DNA of 64,000 nucleotides, from assembly GCA_046348365.1 (NCBI GenBank), contig JAXMEL010000002.1, forward strand, positions 744,001-808,000, read 5' to 3'. Under the pieces are notes generated by a model that saw only the letters and a program-made list of their open reading frames with translations, was not told the DNA's origin and made no database searches. Origin of the DNA: JAEUPI01 sp046348365. GTDB taxonomy: Bacteria > Pseudomonadota > Gammaproteobacteria > Burkholderiales > Burkholderiaceae_C. Below, piece by piece: positions 7,876 to 16,634 of this stretch (within the stretch, counting starts at the first letter, position 1; the number at the start of each line of letters is the position of its first letter). The translations under genes and the position numbers were made by a program.

Positions 7876-10221
7876 ATGAACGCACGACAAGGTTTCGTCG
7901 GCAAGAGCGTCGAGCGCCGCGAGGATGCGCGCTTCCTGACGGGCAAGGGCCAGTACACCGACGACATCACGCTGCCGGGCCAGAGCTACGGCTACTTCCT
8001 GCGCAGCCCCTACGCGCATGCGCGCATCAAGAAGTTGAGCACGGCCGCCGCCGCCAAGGCGCCGGGCGTGCTGGGCATCTTCACCGGCGAGCATTTCAAG
8101 GCCGTCGGCGGCCTGCCCTGCGGCTGGCTGATCAACAACCTCGACGGCACGCCGATGAAGGAGCCCAGGCACCCGGTGCTGGCCGACGGCAAGGTGCGCT
8201 ACGTGGGCGACCGCGTCGCGCTCGTCGTCGCCGAGACGCTGGAGCAGGCCAAGGCCGCGGCGCATCTGATCGAGGTCGACTACGAGGAGCTGAAGCCGGT
8301 GGTCGATGCGGCGAGCGCGGCCAAGGCCGGCGCGCTGGTGCACGACGAGGCGGCCGCCAACCGCTGCTACACCTGGGGCATCGGCGACAAGGACGGCGTC
8401 GACGCGGCCATCAAGGGCGCCGCGCACGTGGCGACGCTCACCTTCCGCAACAACCGGCTGATCCCCAACGCGATCGAGCCGCGCGCGGCCAACGCGAGCT
8501 ACGACGTCAACGCCGACAGCTACACGCTGTACGTGGCGAACCAGAACCCGCACGTCGAGCGGCTCTTGATGTGCGCCTTCGTGCTCGGCATCCCCGAGCA
8601 CAAGATGCGCGTCGTCGCACCCGACGTGGGCGGCGGCTTCGGCAGCAAGATCTTCCTCTACGGCGAGGAGACGGCACTGGTGTTCGCCAGCAAGCAGGTG
8701 AAGCGGCCGATCAAGTGGACGGCAGAGCGCTCGGAGGCCTTCGTCTCCGACGCGCACGGCCGCGACCACACCACCACCGCCAAGCTCGCGCTCGACAAGG
8801 ACGGCCACTTCCTCGCGCTGCGCGCCGACACCACGGCCAACCTGGGCGCCTATCTGTCGACCTTCTCGTCGTGCGTGCCGACGATCCTGTACGCCACGCT
8901 GCTGGCCGGCCAGTACAAGACGCCGAAGATCTACTGCGAAGTCAACGCGATGTTCACCAACACCGCACCGGTGGATGCCTATCGCGGCGCGGGGCGGCCC
9001 GAAGCCACGTTCCTCGTCGAGCGCATGGTCGAGACCGCGGCCACCGAGATGCGAATCGACCCGGCCGAGATCCGCCGCCGCAACTTCATCACCACGTTCC
9101 CCTACGCCACGCCGGTGGGCCTGACCTACGACACCGGCGACTACAACGCCACGCTCTCGCGCGCCATCGAGCTGGCCGACGTGGCGGGCTTCGCCAAGCG
9201 CAAGGCGGCCACCGAGGCGAAGGGCTGGAAGCGCGGCATCGGCTACTCGGCCTACATCGAGGCCTGCGGCATCGCGCCGTCGGCGGTGGCCGGTGCTTTG
9301 GGTGCGCGCGCGGGCCTGTTCGAGGCCGGCGAGGTGCGCGTGCACCCGACGGGCAAGGTGACGATCTTCACCGGCAGCCACAGCCACGGCCAGGGCCACG
9401 AGACCACGTTCGCGCAGGTGGTGGCCGACAAGCTGGGCATCCCGATGGAAGACATCGACATCCAGCACGGCGACACGGGCAAGATCCTGTTCGGCATGGG
9501 CACCTACGGCAGCCGCTCGATCGCCGTCGGCGGCACCGCGATCGTGAAGGCGCTCGACAAGATCGTCGCCAAGGGCAAGAAGATCGCGGCGCATCTGATG
9601 GAGGCGGCCGACACCGACGTGGTGTTCGAAGGCGGCGTGTTCAAGGTCGCCGGCACCGACAAGAGCGTGCCGTTCGCGCAGGTGGCGCTCACCGCCTACG
9701 TGCCGCACAACTTCCCGCACGACAAGCTCGAGCCCGGCCTCAACGAGAACGCGTTCTACGACCCGAGCAACTTCACGTATCCGGCGGGCACCTACGTCTG
9801 CGAGGTCGAGGTCGACCCGGCCACCGGCGCGGTGAAGATCGACCGCATGACCGCGTGCGACGACTTCGGCAACGTCATCAACCCGATGATCGTCGAGGGC
9901 CAGGTGCACGGCGGCCTGGCGCAGGGCCTCGGCCAGGCGCTGCTGGAGCACGGCGTGTACGACACCGACAGCGGCCAGCTGCTCACCGGCAGCTTCATGG
10001 ACTACGCGATGCCGCGCGCCGACGACATGCCGAGCTTCAAGGTCGAGACGGTCAAGGGCACGCCGTGCACGCACAACCCGCTCGGCGTGAAGGGCTGCGG
10101 CGAGGCCGGCGCGATCGGCTCGCCGCCGGCGCTGATCAACGCGATCTGCAATGCGCTCGGCGTGAAGGACGTGCCGATGCCCGCATCGCCCTACAACGTG
10201 TGGAAGGCGGCAAATCAATGA
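7876..10221 (+). CDS. coxL: Molybdenum hydroxylase large subunit, form II CoxL-like
   Basis: 781 residues, binding the molybdopterin cytosine dinucleotide cofactor. Visible are the GGGFGSK cofactor loop (252-258), the active-site loop AYRGAGR (368-374) and the catalytic glutamate in GEAG (E743). AYRGAGR marks form II; true aerobic CO dehydrogenases (form I) have AYxCSFR with the catalytic cysteine. So this enzyme probably does not oxidise CO as its main job. Form II enzymes have been linked to aldehydes, purines and aromatic heterocycles, and the substrate here is unknown. AGGGAG precedes the ATG. The association with an aldehyde oxidoreductase through the shared palindrome hints at aldehyde or aromatic metabolism, but that is inference. 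Confidence 0.9.
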   Translation: MNARQGFVGKSVERREDARFLTGKGQYTDDITLPGQSYGYFLRSPYAHARIKKLSTAAAAKAPGVLGIFTGEHFKAVGGLPCGWLINNLDGTPMKEPRHPVLADGKVRYVGDRVALVVAETLEQAKAAAHLIEVDYEELKPVVDAASAAKAGALVHDEAAANRCYTWGIGDKDGVDAAIKGAAHVATLTFRNNRLIPNAIEPRAANASYDVNADSYTLYVANQNPHVERLLMCAFVLGIPEHKMRVVAPDVGGGFGSKIFLYGEETALVFASKQVKRPIKWTAERSEAFVSDAHGRDHTTTAKLALDKDGHFLALRADTTANLGAYLSTFSSCVPTILYATLLAGQYKTPKIYCEVNAMFTNTAPVDAYRGAGRPEATFLVERMVETAATEMRIDPAEIRRRNFITTFPYATPVGLTYDTGDYNATLSRAIELADVAGFAKRKAATEAKGWKRGIGYSAYIEACGIAPSAVAGALGARAGLFEAGEVRVHPTGKVTIFTGSHSHGQGHETTFAQVVADKLGIPMEDIDIQHGDTGKILFGMGTYGSRSIAVGGTAIVKALDKIVAKGKKIAAHLMEAADTDVVFEGGVFKVAGTDKSVPFAQVALTAYVPHNFPHDKLEPGLNENAFYDPSNFTYPAGTYVCEVEVDPATGAVKIDRMTACDDFGNVINPMIVEGQVHGGLAQGLGQALLEHGVYDTDSGQLLTGSFMDYAMPRADDMPSFKVETVKGTPCTHNPLGVKGCGEAGAIGSPPALINAICNALGVKDVPMPASPYNVWKAANQ

Positions 10222-10300
10222 CCCCCCCGAAGCGCCTTCGGCGCCTCCCCCCAGGGGGCGCCGCCAGCGGCCCGGCAAAGCCGGTTCCGCGGCGTCCGCT
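10222..10300. repeat. GC-rich multi-hairpin intergenic repeat between coxL and coxM
   Basis: Starts right after the coxL stop. Three small hairpins in tandem can be drawn: GCGCC-ttc-GGCGC, CCCCC-(a)-GGGGG and CCGGC-aaa-GCCGG. The arrangement resembles the abundant short intergenic repeat family of Comamonadaceae and related Burkholderiales. It splits an otherwise tight operon and could attenuate coxM or stabilise the upstream mRNA. I saw only this copy in the window. Confidence 0.65.
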
Positions 10301-10336
10301 TGAATCTCGGGTCCAAAATCCGTAGGAGATCCTGTC

Positions 10337-11119
10337 ATGCAAACCTTTGCCTACTCCAAGCCCGGCTCGCTGGCCGACGCCGCGCGTGCGGCCGGCGGTG
10401 CCGATGCCAAGGTGATGGCCGGCGGCCAGTCGCTGCTGGCCTCGATGAAGCTCGGCCTCGCGGCACCCGCCGCGGTGGTCGACCTCGGCGGCATCGCCGA
10501 GCTGAAGGGCATCACCGTCTCGGGCAACACCGTGAAGATCGGCGCGATGACCACGCACGCTGAAGTGGCAGCGTCGAAGGAGGTCGCGCAGGCGATTCCC
10601 GCGCTGGCCGCATTGGCCGCCGGCATCGGCGACCGCCAGGTGCGCAACCGCGGCACGCTCGGCGGCAGCCTGGCCAACAACGACCCGGCGGCCGACTACC
10701 CGGCCGCCGTGCTCGGCCTGGGCGCGACGATCCACACCGACAAGCGCGCGATTGCTGCCGACGCCTTCTTCAAGGGTCTGTACGAAACCGCGCTGGCGCC
10801 GGGTGAGCTGATCACCGCGGTGAGCTTCCCGGTGCCGGAAAAGGCCGGCTGGCAGAAGTTCAAGCAGCCGGCGTCGCGCTTCTGCCTCGTCGGCGTGTTC
10901 GTCAGCAAGGGCAGCCAGGGTGTGCGCGTGGCCGTCACCGGCGCCGGCGCGGGCGTGTTCCGCGCCAAGGCGCTCGAGGCAAGGCTCGCGGGCAGCTGGG
11001 CTGGCGCATCGTGCGACGGCGTGAAGATCGATTCGAGCGGGCTCAACACCGACCTGCACGGCTCGGCCGAATATCGTGCCGCGTTGATCCCGGTGCTTGC
11101 CAAGCGGGCCGTCGGCTGA
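10337..11119 (+). CDS. coxM: Molybdenum hydroxylase medium FAD-binding subunit
   Basis: 260 residues, the FAD subunit of the CoxSLM-type enzyme. The FAD pyrophosphate-binding motif AGGQS is near the N-terminus and the second motif, GTLGGSLANNDPAADYP, in the middle; both are diagnostic. The C-terminal domain is of the CO dehydrogenase flavoprotein type. The protein is slightly shorter than typical CoxM (~280-290). AGGAGA lies 8 b before the ATG. It receives electrons from CoxS and hands them to the respiratory chain or another acceptor. Separated from coxL by a 115-b repeat-containing gap and followed by a hairpin terminator. Confidence 0.92.
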   Translation: MQTFAYSKPGSLADAARAAGGADAKVMAGGQSLLASMKLGLAAPAAVVDLGGIAELKGITVSGNTVKIGAMTTHAEVAASKEVAQAIPALAALAAGIGDRQVRNRGTLGGSLANNDPAADYPAAVLGLGATIHTDKRAIAADAFFKGLYETALAPGELITAVSFPVPEKAGWQKFKQPASRFCLVGVFVSKGSQGVRVAVTGAGAGVFRAKALEARLAGSWAGASCDGVKIDSSGLNTDLHGSAEYRAALIPVLAKRAVG

Positions 11120-11145
11120 CGACGATCAGCGCTGTGTCACACTGA

Positions 11146-11179
11146 AAACGCCGCTCCGGCCGGAGCGGCGTTTCTTTCT
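11146..11179 (+). terminator. Rho-independent terminator after coxM
   Basis: A 12-bp GC-rich stem (11146-11157 pairing with 11162-11173, loop GGCC) is followed by TTTCTTTCT. The left side starts with AAAA, so it could also act weakly on the other strand. The next gene's ATG is only six bases beyond the T-rich tail. Confidence 0.85.
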
Positions 11180-11185
11180 CATGCC

Positions 11186-12100
11186 ATGACCGCCGCCGCA
11201 CTCCCCAAGGACATCGCCCAGGTCCAGTCCGACCTGCTCGCGCACGACTACGTGGCCGACCGCCAGCTCGCCACCGCGGTATTCCTCGCGCTGCGCCTGC
11301 AACGGCCGCTGTTCCTCGAAGGCGAGCCCGGCACCGGCAAGACCGAGATCGCGCGCGTGCTGTGCCAGATGCTCGCGCGGCCGTTGATCCGCCTGCAGTG
11401 CTACGAAGGCCTCGACCTCGCCGGCGCCGCCTACGAGTGGAACTACGGCCGGCAGATGATGGAAATCCGCCTGGCCGAAGGCGCCGGCGCCGATCGCACG
11501 AAGCTCGCCGACCAGCTCTTCGCCGACAAGTTCCTGATCCAGCGCGCGCTGCTGCAGGCCATCGACCCCAAGCGCGACGTGCCGCCGGTGCTGCTGATCG
11601 ACGAACTCGACCGCGCCGACGAGCCGTTCGAGGCCTTCCTGCTCGAGGTGCTGTCGGAGTTCCAGATCACGATCCCCGAATACGGCACCGTGAAGGCCAA
11701 GACGCCGCCGATCGTGATCCTCACCAGCAACCGCACGCGCGAGATCCACGATGCAGTGAAGCGCCGCTGCCTGTACCACTGGGTCGGCTTCCCCGATGCG
11801 CAGCGCGAGTACGACATCGTGCTGCGCCGCGTGCCCGGCGTGCCGCAGGCGCTGGCGCAGCAGGTGGTGGCCTTCGTGCAGAAGCTGCGCGAGATCGAGC
11901 TGTACAAGCTGCCCGGCATCGCCGAGACGATCGAATGGGCGCGCGCGCTGATGGAACTCGACGCGCTGGTGCTCGACCCGGCGGTGATCCAGGACACGCT
12001 GGGCGTGCTGCTGAAGTACCAGGACGACATCGCCCGCATGCAAGGCGGCGAGGCGGCGCGACTGCTCGAGGAGGTGCGCAGCGCGGCGCGGGCGGCCTGA
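11186..12100 (+). CDS. coxD: MoxR-family AAA+ ATPase, CoxD-like
   Basis: 304 residues. A MoxR-type AAA+ ATPase with Walker A GEPGTGKT (46-53), Walker B LLIDELDRAD and sensor-1 ILTSNRTRE. In carboxydotrophs CoxD is a chaperone-like ATPase that, with the VWA protein CoxE, matures the active site of the Mo enzyme. Here the partner coxE-like gene is 7.3 kb downstream, after unrelated genes, while coxSLM is immediately upstream. The ATG lies just beyond the coxM terminator and has no visible ribosome site, so translation may be weak or leaderless, or rely on readthrough. The function is inferred from family and neighbourhood. Confidence 0.85.
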   Translation: MTAAALPKDIAQVQSDLLAHDYVADRQLATAVFLALRLQRPLFLEGEPGTGKTEIARVLCQMLARPLIRLQCYEGLDLAGAAYEWNYGRQMMEIRLAEGAGADRTKLADQLFADKFLIQRALLQAIDPKRDVPPVLLIDELDRADEPFEAFLLEVLSEFQITIPEYGTVKAKTPPIVILTSNRTREIHDAVKRRCLYHWVGFPDAQREYDIVLRRVPGVPQALAQQVVAFVQKLREIELYKLPGIAETIEWARALMELDALVLDPAVIQDTLGVLLKYQDDIARMQGGEAARLLEEVRSAARAA

Positions 12101-12170
12101 GCGGCGGCAGAATCCCCGATCGCCCGCGATCGATCCCGATCGGCCTTGGGCCACAGCCGGAGCATCCGCC

Positions 12171-12953
12171 ATGACTGATTCCACCGCCGTCGTCCTCCAC
12201 GAGCGCCGCGGCGCCGCGTTGTGGATCACGATCAACCGCCCCGAGCGCCGCAACGCGCTCAACGCCGAGGTGCTCGCCGGCATCGGCGAGGGCTACCGCG
12301 CCGCGCATGCCGACCCCGACGTGCGCGCCATCGTGCTCACCGGCGCCGGCGACAGGGCGTTCTGCGCCGGGGCCGATCTGCAGCCCGGCGCCGGCTTCGC
12401 CTTCGACCTGTCGCGCCCCAGCCTCGACTACGCCGACCTGATCCGCGAGGCCGGCCGCGCCACGCTGCCGGTGATCGCGCGCGTGCGCGGCGCCTGCATG
12501 GCCGGCGGCATGGGGCTGCTGGCGATGACCGACCTCGCGGTGGCCGCCACCGATGCGCGCTTCGGCCTGCCCGAGGTGAAGGTGGGCGTGTTCCCGATGC
12601 AGGTGATGAGCCTGCTGCAGATCATGGTGCCGCGGCGCAAGGCGCGCGAATGGGCGCTGGTGGGCGAGCCCTTCGGCACCGACGAGGCGCTGGCCAGCGG
12701 CCTGATCAACCACGCCGTGCCGCCCGAGCAGCTCGATGCCAAGGTGCAGTCGCTGGTCGACGCGCTGGCGCGCAACTCGCCCACCGCGATCCGCCGCGGC
12801 AAGTACGCGCTGAAGGCGATCGAGTCGATGGGCTTCGACGAGGCGCTCGCGCACACCGAGAGCCAGATCATCGCGCTGTCGATGACCGAGGACGCGCGCG
12901 AAGGCCTGGCCGCCTTCAACGAGAAACGCCCGCCGCGCTGGACGGGCCGCTGA
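12171..12953 (+). CDS. Enoyl-CoA hydratase/isomerase family protein
   Basis: 260 residues of the crotonase fold. Key elements: the N-terminal INRPERRNALN, the oxyanion-hole segment GDRAFCAGADL, a second oxyanion segment RGACMAGGMGL, and DLAVAATDARFGLPEVKVGVFP, which includes one catalytic acidic position (E). Family members hydrate or isomerise enoyl-CoA thioesters in fatty-acid or aromatic-acid degradation; the specific substrate cannot be read from the sequence. GGAG precedes the ATG. It stands alone on the plus strand, between coxD and the convergent SDR gene. Confidence 0.9.
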   Translation: MTDSTAVVLHERRGAALWITINRPERRNALNAEVLAGIGEGYRAAHADPDVRAIVLTGAGDRAFCAGADLQPGAGFAFDLSRPSLDYADLIREAGRATLPVIARVRGACMAGGMGLLAMTDLAVAATDARFGLPEVKVGVFPMQVMSLLQIMVPRRKAREWALVGEPFGTDEALASGLINHAVPPEQLDAKVQSLVDALARNSPTAIRRGKYALKAIESMGFDEALAHTESQIIALSMTEDAREGLAAFNEKRPPRWTGR

Positions 12954-12965
12954 GCCCGCACATGA

Positions 12966-12986
12966 GGCCGTCCACTGCGGACGGCC
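12966..12986. terminator. Hairpin between convergent genes
   Basis: GGCCGTCC-actgc-GGACGGCC, a perfect 8-bp stem with a 5-base loop, 13 b after the enoyl-CoA hydratase stop and before the convergent SDR gene's stop. No T-tract follows on either strand, so it may only contribute to termination or mRNA stability. Confidence 0.3.
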
Positions 12987-13040
12987 GAATGGCTGGCGAA
13001 GGCGCGAGCGCGTCGCGCGCGCGAGTGCTGAACGAGCGCG

Positions 13041-13817
13041 TTAGGCTTCGCCCATGTGGCGCGCGTACATCTTCTGCATGCCGCCGAGCCAGCGGTCGTA
13101 GTCCTGCGTCTTGCGCTGCATGTAGGCGGCCACCTCCGGGTGCGGCAGGCACAGGAAGGTCTCAGCGCGCATCGTGTCGAGCACGGCCTGCGCCACCTGC
13201 TCGGCGCTGAGCACGCCGTCCACACCCGCCGAGCCGGTGCCCTGGCTCGTCATCGCCGTCTGCACCGACTGCGGGCACAGGCACGACACGCGGATGCCGC
13301 GCCGCCCGTAGGCGATGCGCAGCCACTCGGCGAAGCCCACCGCGGCATGCTTGGTGACGCCGTAGGGCGCGGTCTCGACGATGTTGAGCAGCCCCGCGGC
13401 CGATGCAGTGACGACGAAATAGCCCTCGCCGCGCGCCACCATCGCCGGCAGCACCGCGCGCGCGGCCCACACATGCGCCATGACGTGGATCTTCCACATG
13501 CTGTCCCACACGGCGTCGTCGACTTCCACGCCGCCCATCGGGCCGAGGATGCCGGCGTTGGAGGCGAACACGTCGACGCGGCCGAAGCGCTCGGTCGCCG
13601 TGCGCACCAGCGCCTGGATGTCGGCCTCGCGGCTCACGTCGCAGGGCACGGCGATCGCCTTCGGCCCGGCCGAGCGCGCCACGCGCTCGGCGTTGGCTGC
13701 GTTCACGTCGGCCACCACCACGCCGGCCGCACCGTCGGCCGCGAAGCGCTGCGCGAGCGCGGCGCCGATGCCGCTGCCGCCGCCGGTGACGATGGCGACC
13801 TTGTCGTGGATCTGCAT
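13041..13817 (-). CDS. Short-chain dehydrogenase/reductase
   Basis: 258 residues, classical SDR. Cofactor-binding TGGGSGIG (10-17), the NAG motif (SNAGILG), catalytic serine in TASAAG and the YxxxK pair in YGVTKHA. An acidic residue after beta-2 (VVADVN) suggests NAD(H) preference. The C-terminus has an unusual MQRKTQDYDRWLGGMQKMY segment, seen in a subgroup of uncharacterised SDRs. The substrate is unknown. It is transcribed convergently to the enoyl-CoA hydratase and ahead of it lies the MFS gene on the same strand (71 b gap), so the two may be co-transcribed. Confidence 0.9.
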   Translation of the reverse strand: MQIHDKVAIVTGGGSGIGAALAQRFAADGAAGVVVADVNAANAERVARSAGPKAIAVPCDVSREADIQALVRTATERFGRVDVFASNAGILGPMGGVEVDDAVWDSMWKIHVMAHVWAARAVLPAMVARGEGYFVVTASAAGLLNIVETAPYGVTKHAAVGFAEWLRIAYGRRGIRVSCLCPQSVQTAMTSQGTGSAGVDGVLSAEQVAQAVLDTMRAETFLCLPHPEVAAYMQRKTQDYDRWLGGMQKMYARHMGEA

Positions 13818-13888
13818 GGATCGAGCCCCGTGGCGATGTCGAACGAGGCGCCGATGTTATGCCGCGCCGGCGCAAGGCCGCGCGCGCA

Positions 13889-15100
13889 TCACGCTGCCGT
13901 GCCTCGCCGCTGCCTGCCTGCGCCGGTGAGCGCCAGCATCAGCAGCGCCGCGCCCGCGCACGCGGCGCCGGCGACGAACGTGCTCGACGAACCGAGCAGC
14001 TCCCACAGCGCGCCGGCGGCCGCGCTGGCGGCGAGCAGCGCCACGCCGCAGACGAGATTGAACAGGCCGAAGGCCGTGCCGCGCAGGTCGGCCGGCGCGG
14101 TGTCGGCCACCATCGCAGCGAGCACGCCCTGCGTCATGCCCATGTGCAGCCCCCACAGCCCCACGCCGACGACGAGGCTCGCCCAGCCTTGCGCGAACGC
14201 CAGCATCAGGTCGGCCGCCACCAGCGCCGCGAGGCCCAGCGCCAGCAGCCAGGCGTGGTTCATCGCGTCGGCCAGCTTGCCGAACGGATACGCCGACGCC
14301 GAATAGACGATGTTCATCGCCACCATCACCAGCGGCACCAGCGCCGCCGCCACGCCGAGCTGCCCGGCGCGCAGCACCAGAAACGCCTCGCTGAAGCGCG
14401 CCAGCGTGAACATCGCGCCCACGGCCACCACGGCCCAGTAGGCCGAGGGCAGCCGCTTCAGCGCGGCGCGCCGGATCGGGTTGACGGGCGGCCCGTCGTC
14501 GGCGCGGCGCGGCTCGCGCACGGCGAACTGCAGCAGCGCCACCGCCAGCACCGCGGGCACCACCGAGACCCAGAACACCGCGCGAAAGTTGCCGGCAAAC
14601 GCGAGCATCAGCGCCGTGGCCAGCAGCGGCCCCACCACGGCACCCACCGTGTCGAGTGATTGGCGCAGCCCGTAGGCCGCGCCGCGCTGGTCGGGCGGCG
14701 CCAGGTCGGCCAGCAGCGCGTCGCGCGGCGCATCGCGGATGCCCTTGCCGATGCGGTCGACGAACCGCGCCGCGATCACCAGGCCGGCGCCCTGCGCGAG
14801 CGCGAAGGCGGGCTTGGTCAGTGCCGCGAGGCCGTAGCCGATCACCGCGAGCAGCTTGCGCCGGCGCAGGTAGTCGCTCAGCGCGCCGGAGAAAACCTTG
14901 GTCACCAGCGTGGCGCCCTCGGCGACGCCTTCGATCAGGCCGACCACCAGCACGCTCACGCCGAGCGTGCCGACAAGAAACAGCGGCAGCAGGCTGTGGA
15001 TCAGCTCCGACGAGATGTCCATCAGCAGGCTCACGAAGCCCAGCGCCCAGATGCCGCCCGGCAACCGCCGGCGGCCGGGCGTCGCGTCAGCGGCAGCCAC
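13889..15100 (-). CDS. MFS transporter
   Basis: 403 residues with about twelve hydrophobic segments, a member of the major facilitator superfamily. The cytoplasmic loop between TM2 and TM3 carries the MFS motif-A-like stretch GALSDYLRRRKLL, and there is a duplicated arrangement around the central loop (REPRRADDGPPVNPIRR). An N-terminal MDISSELIHSLLPLFL segment is typical of a subgroup of uncharacterised exporters. The substrate cannot be inferred. The gene starts at the ATG at 15100, 31 b downstream of the DUF302 gene on the same strand. Confidence 0.85.
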   Translation of the reverse strand: MAAADATPGRRRLPGGIWALGFVSLLMDISSELIHSLLPLFLVGTLGVSVLVVGLIEGVAEGATLVTKVFSGALSDYLRRRKLLAVIGYGLAALTKPAFALAQGAGLVIAARFVDRIGKGIRDAPRDALLADLAPPDQRGAAYGLRQSLDTVGAVVGPLLATALMLAFAGNFRAVFWVSVVPAVLAVALLQFAVREPRRADDGPPVNPIRRAALKRLPSAYWAVVAVGAMFTLARFSEAFLVLRAGQLGVAAALVPLVMVAMNIVYSASAYPFGKLADAMNHAWLLALGLAALVAADLMLAFAQGWASLVVGVGLWGLHMGMTQGVLAAMVADTAPADLRGTAFGLFNLVCGVALLAASAAAGALWELLGSSSTFVAGAACAGAALLMLALTGAGRQRRGTAA

Positions 15101-15131
15101 GCCTGCTCTACAGCGCCGCTTCAGCGCCGCA

Positions 15132-15521
15132 TCAACGCGAGATCGCGTCGCACGCGCGCCGCAGCCGCGCGGTGGCGTCGTCGGCCACCTCGCGCACCTC
15201 GGCGCGGTCGATCAGCCCGGCCATGAACTGCGGATCGACGAAGCCGACGGTGATGCCGCCGTCGGCCTCCTGGCGCACCACCACGTTGCACGGCAGCAGC
15301 AGCCCGATGTCGGGCTCGGCCTGCAGCGCCTTGTGCGCCAGCGGCGGGTTGCAGGCGCCGAGGATGCGGTAGGGCCGCACGTCGGCGTTCAGCTTGGCCT
15401 TCATGGTGGCCTTCACGTCGATGTCGGTGAGCACACCGAAACCTTCGACCTTGAGCGCGTCGATCACCTTCTGCACGGCGGCGTCGAACGGCAGCGCGAG
15501 GCGGGTGTGGAAACCGTACAT
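15132..15521 (-). CDS. DUF302 domain protein
   Basis: 129 residues, almost all a DUF302 domain, a small alpha/beta fold often found near heavy-metal or sulfur genes. Recognisable stretches are FDAAVQKVIDALKVEGFGVLTDIDVKAT at the N-terminal half, then YRILGACNPPLAHKAL and LLLPCNVVVRQ. Two cysteines (in GACNPP and LPCNV) are conserved in the family, but no role is established. No signal peptide. AGGAGTTGCC lies just before the ATG. It is probably the first gene of a minus-strand unit with the MFS transporter. Confidence 0.85.
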   Translation of the reverse strand: MYGFHTRLALPFDAAVQKVIDALKVEGFGVLTDIDVKATMKAKLNADVRPYRILGACNPPLAHKALQAEPDIGLLLPCNVVVRQEADGGITVGFVDPQFMAGLIDRAEVREVADDATARLRRACDAISR

Positions 15522-15630
15522 GGCAACTCCTGGGCAGGCGTGGGAGCGTCACTGTAAGCGCGCCGGGCCGACCCTTCGCGGTTGTGGCCCAATCGGCTGA
15601 TCACGATCAGTCCTTGTCGAAGGCCCGTCC

Positions 15631-15999
15631 ATGTCGTACCTCGATGATCCGCGCGTGTTCTTCGCCGCCGAACGCACGCTGCTCGCCTGGCAGCGCACGG
15701 CCATCGCGTTGATGGGCTTCGGCTTCGTGGTCGAGCGCTTCGGCCTGTTCCTGCGCATGGTGACGAACCAGCCGCTGTCGGCGTCGCAGCGCGGCCTCTC
15801 GCTGTGGGTGGGCGTGGTGCTGCTGCTGATCGGCGCGGCGGTGTCGGTGGTGTCGGCGCTGCAGTTCCGCTCGGTGGTGCGCGGCCTGGGCGAGCAGGAG
15901 ATCCCGCGCGGCTACTGGACGAGCATCGGCGTGTGGTTGAACTTCGTGCTCGCCGCCGTGGCGCTGGCGCTGGCGGTGCACTTCGTGACGGCCGAGTAG
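15631..15999 (+). CDS. DUF202 (YidH-like) membrane protein
   Basis: 122 residues. A DUF202 protein with the family N-terminal motif FFAAERTLLAWQRTAIALMGFGF followed by three predicted transmembrane helices (about residues 20-40, 56-78 and 96-118). The family is of unknown function and is often paired with other small membrane proteins. The stop is 18 b before the TTG of the GDT1-type exporter gene, so the two are likely co-transcribed. The minus-strand DUF302 gene diverges from it across 109 b. Confidence 0.88.
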   Translation: MSYLDDPRVFFAAERTLLAWQRTAIALMGFGFVVERFGLFLRMVTNQPLSASQRGLSLWVGVVLLLIGAAVSVVSALQFRSVVRGLGEQEIPRGYWTSIGVWLNFVLAAVALALAVHFVTAE

Positions 16000-16017
16000 C
16001 CGCCGGAGCCTGTTCGC

Positions 16018-16590
16018 TTGGAAGCCTTTCTCGTATCCACCGGCGTCGTCGCGCTCGGTGAGATGGGCGACAAGACGCAGCTGCTGGCGATCGTGCTGGC
16101 GGCGGCGTTTCGCCGGCCGGCGCCGATCATTGCCGGCATCTTCGTGGCCACGCTGGTCAACCATGCCGCGGCCGGCGCGGTGGGCGGCTGGGTGGCGCAG
16201 GCCCTCGGCCCCGCCGTGCTGCGCTGGGTGATCGGCCTGTCGTTCGTGGCGATGGCGGCGTGGATGCTGATCCCCGACCGCATCGACGACGATGCCGCCC
16301 GGGGCCACCAGCGCTTCGGCGTGTTTGGCACCACGGTGGCAGCGTTCTTTCTCGCCGAGATGGGTGACAAGACGCAGATCGCCACCGTGGCGCTGGCCGC
16401 GCGCTACCCGAGCGTGGTGCAGGTGGTGCTCGGCACCACGCTGGGCATGATGATCGCCAACGTGCCGGCGGTGTTTCTCGGCGAGCGCATCGCGCAGAAG
16501 GTGTCGATGAAGCTCGTGCACGGCACGGCCGCGGCGATCTTCGCGCTGCTGGGCGTGCTGACGCTGCTCAACGTGGGCAGCCTGTTCTGA
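16018..16590 (+). CDS. TMEM165/GDT1 (UPF0016) family cation exporter
   Basis: 190 residues, six predicted transmembrane helices arranged as two repeats. Each repeat has the hallmark E-x-G-D-K-T motif: ALGEMGDKTQLLAI near residue 12 and FLAEMGDKTQIATV near residue 112. Bacterial members such as MneA export Mn2+, and eukaryotic relatives move Ca2+/Mn2+ against protons. The start is a TTG at 16018 with GGAG about 10 b upstream; translation from there gives the whole first motif and no earlier in-frame ATG exists. I saw no yybP-ykoY-type leader in the short gap upstream. Confidence 0.9.
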   Translation: MEAFLVSTGVVALGEMGDKTQLLAIVLAAAFRRPAPIIAGIFVATLVNHAAAGAVGGWVAQALGPAVLRWVIGLSFVAMAAWMLIPDRIDDDAARGHQRFGVFGTTVAAFFLAEMGDKTQIATVALAARYPSVVQVVLGTTLGMMIANVPAVFLGERIAQKVSMKLVHGTAAAIFALLGVLTLLNVGSLF

Positions 16591-16634
16591 CGCTCGGCGC
16601 TCACCATGACGCCCAACCCCGAAGGAGACCTCGA

